64,000 nt of DNA from DASSFZ01 sp035292585 (GTDB lineage Bacteria > Chloroflexota > Anaerolineae > Fen-1058). A program made the position numbers and the translations under genes. Below, in pieces: positions 62,040-64,000 of this stretch. Numbering within the stretch: position 1 is the stretch's first letter; every line of letters starts with the position of its first letter. Location of the stretch: assembly GCA_035292585.1 (NCBI GenBank), contig DATDPU010000148.1, forward strand, positions 1 through 64,000, in the 5' to 3' direction. A model generated the notes under the pieces. It saw nothing but the letters and a program-made list of their open reading frames with translations, was not told where the DNA came from and did not search any database.

Positions 62040-64000
62040 ATGATGCGATTTGATCGATTCACCGAGCGCGCCCAAGATGCGGCGAATCGTAGTATTGAGA
62101 TTCTGCAACGCTATGGGCACAATCAAGTTGATACGGAACACATCCTGCTGGCGCTGCTCGAACAGCCGGACGGCGTGGTGCCACAGATTCTGGAAAAGCT
62201 CGGCGTGGATGTGGATGTGATGCGCGGCCGGCTGGATGAGGTGCTGCGCCACTCGCCGAAAGCCGCCATTTACGGCGGCGGGGCGGGCCAGGTGTTCATC
62301 ACGCCGCGCGTCAAGCGCATCCTGGAGCTGGCGCAGGAAGAAGCCAACCGCTTCAAGGACGAGTATATCTCGACCGAGCATATCTTCCTGGCTATTCTGA
62401 ACGAGCGCAACACGGCGGCGGCGCGTATCCTGGCCGAGGCCGGCATCACCAAAGACCGCATCAACGATGCAGTGAAGGAGATGCGCGGCGGCCAGCGCGT
62501 GACCGATCCGGGCGCGGAGTCGCGCTATCGCACGCTCGAAAAGTACAGCCGCGACATGACCAAGCTGGCAAAAGAGAATAAGCTCGATCCGGTCGTGGGC
62601 CGCGATAATGAAATCCTGCGTGTGATCCAGGTGCTATCGCGCCGCACCAAGAATAACCCGGTGCTGATCGGTGAAGCCGGCGTCGGCAAGACCGCGATCG
62701 TCGAGGGGCTGGCCCAGAAGATCGCGACCAACGATGTGCCGGAAATTTTGATGGGCAAGCGCGTGGTGGCGCTCGACCTGGGCGCAATGGTCGCCGGTTC
62801 GCGCTTCCGAGGCGAGTTCGAGGAACGGCTGAAAGCGGCGGTCGAGGAGATTCAACGCGCGCAGGGCGAGATCATCCTGTTCATCGATGAGCTGCACACC
62901 GTCGTGGGCGCGGGCGCGGCGTCGGGCGCGCTGGATGCGTCGAGCATGCTGAAGCCGGCGCTGGCGCGCGGCGAGCTGCAGTGCGTAGGCGCGACGACGT
63001 CGGACGAGTATCGGCGCTATGTCGAGAAGGATCCGGCGCTGGAGCGTCGCTTCGCGCCGGTGTTCGTCGACGAGCCGAATGTGGACGAGACTATCGAGAT
63101 GCTGCACGGCTTGCGCGATCGCTACGAAGCGCATCACAAGGTGCGCATCTCGGACGAGTCGTTGGTCGCGGCAGCCAACCTGAGCCATCGCTACATCACC
63201 GATCGCCGCTTGCCCGATAAAGCCATCGACCTGGTGGACGAAGCCGCCGCTAAATTGCGCGTAGCGTTGTATACGCTGCCGGCGGATCTCAAGGCGATGA
63301 AAGGGAACATCGATCGCGCGCTGGCCGAAGAAGAAGCCGCCGGGTTGTCGCGCGATTATGAGCGGGCCGCCGAGCTGAAAAGCAAGCGGCTGCGCCTGGA
63401 GCAGGAGTTTAGCGAGAAGGCCGAGCAGTGGCGACGCGAGAAGAATATTGACGAAGTTGTCGACGAGGACGATATCGCCTCAGTCGTGGCGCAGATCACG
63501 GGCATCCCTGTTGCGCAAATGCTGGAGACGGAAGCGGCCAAATTGCTGAACATGGAAGAGCGGCTCCATGAGCGGATCGTTGGGCAGGACGAGGCGATCG
63601 CCGCCTTGAGCGATGCGATCCGCCGCGCCCGCTCCGGCCTCAAGGACCCCCGCCGGCCGATCGGCTCATTCATCTTCCTCGGCTCGTCGGGTGTAGGCAA
63701 GACCGAGCTGGCGAAGGCGTTGGCGTGGTTCATGTTCGACGACGCCGATGCGCTGGTGCGGATGGACATGAGTGAGTATCGTGAACAGCATACGGTATCG
63801 CGCTTGTTCGGCGCGCCGCCCGGCTACGTGGGCTACGAGGAAGGCGGCCAGTTGACCGAGGCGGTTCGCCGTCGCCCGTACCAGGTGGTGCTGTTCGATG
63901 AGATTGAGAAGGCGCACCCGGAAGTGTGGAATGCGCTGTTGCAGATTCTGGATGACGGCCGGATGACGGACGGGCAGGGGCGCATAGTCGACTTCCGCAA
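62040..64000 (+). CDS. clpC: ClpC-type ATP-dependent chaperone/protease ATPase (partial, 3' end outside)
   Basis: The 653 codons present run to the window edge. Two Clp N-terminal repeats (about 5-140; MRFDRFTERAQDA) lead into AAA+ domain 1 with Walker A GEAGVGKT (about 210) and FIDELHTVVGAG. The middle section is short, UVR-like (SRDYERAAELKSKRL), as in ClpC rather than the long ClpB coiled coil. AAA+ domain 2 begins IVGQDEAI and has GSSGVGKTEL (about 548) and LFDEIEKAHP. It unfolds proteins for ClpP or acts as a disaggregase. ATG 62040 is chosen with GAGG upstream; ATG 62043 is equally possible. Confidence 0.93.
   Translation, partial: MMRFDRFTERAQDAANRSIEILQRYGHNQVDTEHILLALLEQPDGVVPQILEKLGVDVDVMRGRLDEVLRHSPKAAIYGGGAGQVFITPRVKRILELAQEEANRFKDEYISTEHIFLAILNERNTAAARILAEAGITKDRINDAVKEMRGGQRVTDPGAESRYRTLEKYSRDMTKLAKENKLDPVVGRDNEILRVIQVLSRRTKNNPVLIGEAGVGKTAIVEGLAQKIATNDVPEILMGKRVVALDLGAMVAGSRFRGEFEERLKAAVEEIQRAQGEIILFIDELHTVVGAGAASGALDASSMLKPALARGELQCVGATTSDEYRRYVEKDPALERRFAPVFVDEPNVDETIEMLHGLRDRYEAHHKVRISDESLVAAANLSHRYITDRRLPDKAIDLVDEAAAKLRVALYTLPADLKAMKGNIDRALAEEEAAGLSRDYERAAELKSKRLRLEQEFSEKAEQWRREKNIDEVVDEDDIASVVAQITGIPVAQMLETEAAKLLNMEERLHERIVGQDEAIAALSDAIRRARSGLKDPRRPIGSFIFLGSSGVGKTELAKALAWFMFDDADALVRMDMSEYREQHTVSRLFGAPPGYVGYEEGGQLTEAVRRRPYQVVLFDEIEKAHPEVWNALLQILDDGRMTDGQGRIVDFR

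Overview
The window looks like a chromosomal piece of a Chloroflexota bacterium, probably from the Anaerolineae/Ardenticatenia/Caldilineae side. This is inferred from the high GC, secreted proteins with long Thr-Pro linkers (TPTNTP type) joined to DNRLRE/CBM96 modules, the gene content, and many GTG/TTG starts. No rRNA or tRNA gene was seen, so the placement rests on protein style only.

Layout. 1-2515 has no recognisable gene, but holds a terminator-like hairpin, a dispersed repeat and five consecutive hairpins (1405-1572) that may be a structured RNA. 2516-21432 (+) is an exopolysaccharide/capsule locus: priming sugar-phosphate transferase, NDP-sugar epimerase, Wzz/BY-kinase, O-antigen polymerase/ligase, two unusual P-loop kinase proteins, Wzx flippase, glycosyltransferase, methyltransferase, acetyltransferase-like protein and XrtA-type polysaccharide deacetylase. 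Inside it lie a PAPS-type sulfotransferase and a fusion of a pyruvate-kinase-like domain to ATP sulfurylase, which suggests a sulfated polymer. 21453-30204 carries large secreted matrix or surface proteins (beta-helix, beta-propeller, CBM96, Thr-Pro repeats).

30467-39150 is a mixed housekeeping/accessory stretch: secreted acidic protein, BtrH-like protein, a broken HTH_42 gene, a DUF3224 protein and a SWIM/SNF2 pair. 39512-45394 has a CopB-type ATPase, a LysM-L,D-transpeptidase, a DUF4260 protein, a PatB-type C-S lyase and the remnant of a DnaE-type polymerase tail. 45503-50482 (-) looks like a potassium module: KimA-like transporter, USP-like membrane protein, KdpE-like regulator and a KdpD-like kinase lacking the usual N-terminal half. 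51054-57584 is a trehalose-type solute locus (GH63/MGH1-like hydrolase, GT20, GT4, HAD phosphatase) followed by a ROK kinase. 57804-61505 (-) is a carotenoid operon crtB-crtY-crtI, and a ClpC-type ATPase runs off the right end.

The spaces between genes are unusually rich in short palindromic repeats. At least five families recur (called R1-R5 below), several touching start or stop codons. The two most interesting observations are the pyruvate-kinase/ATP-sulfurylase fusion beside the sulfotransferase and these repeat families.
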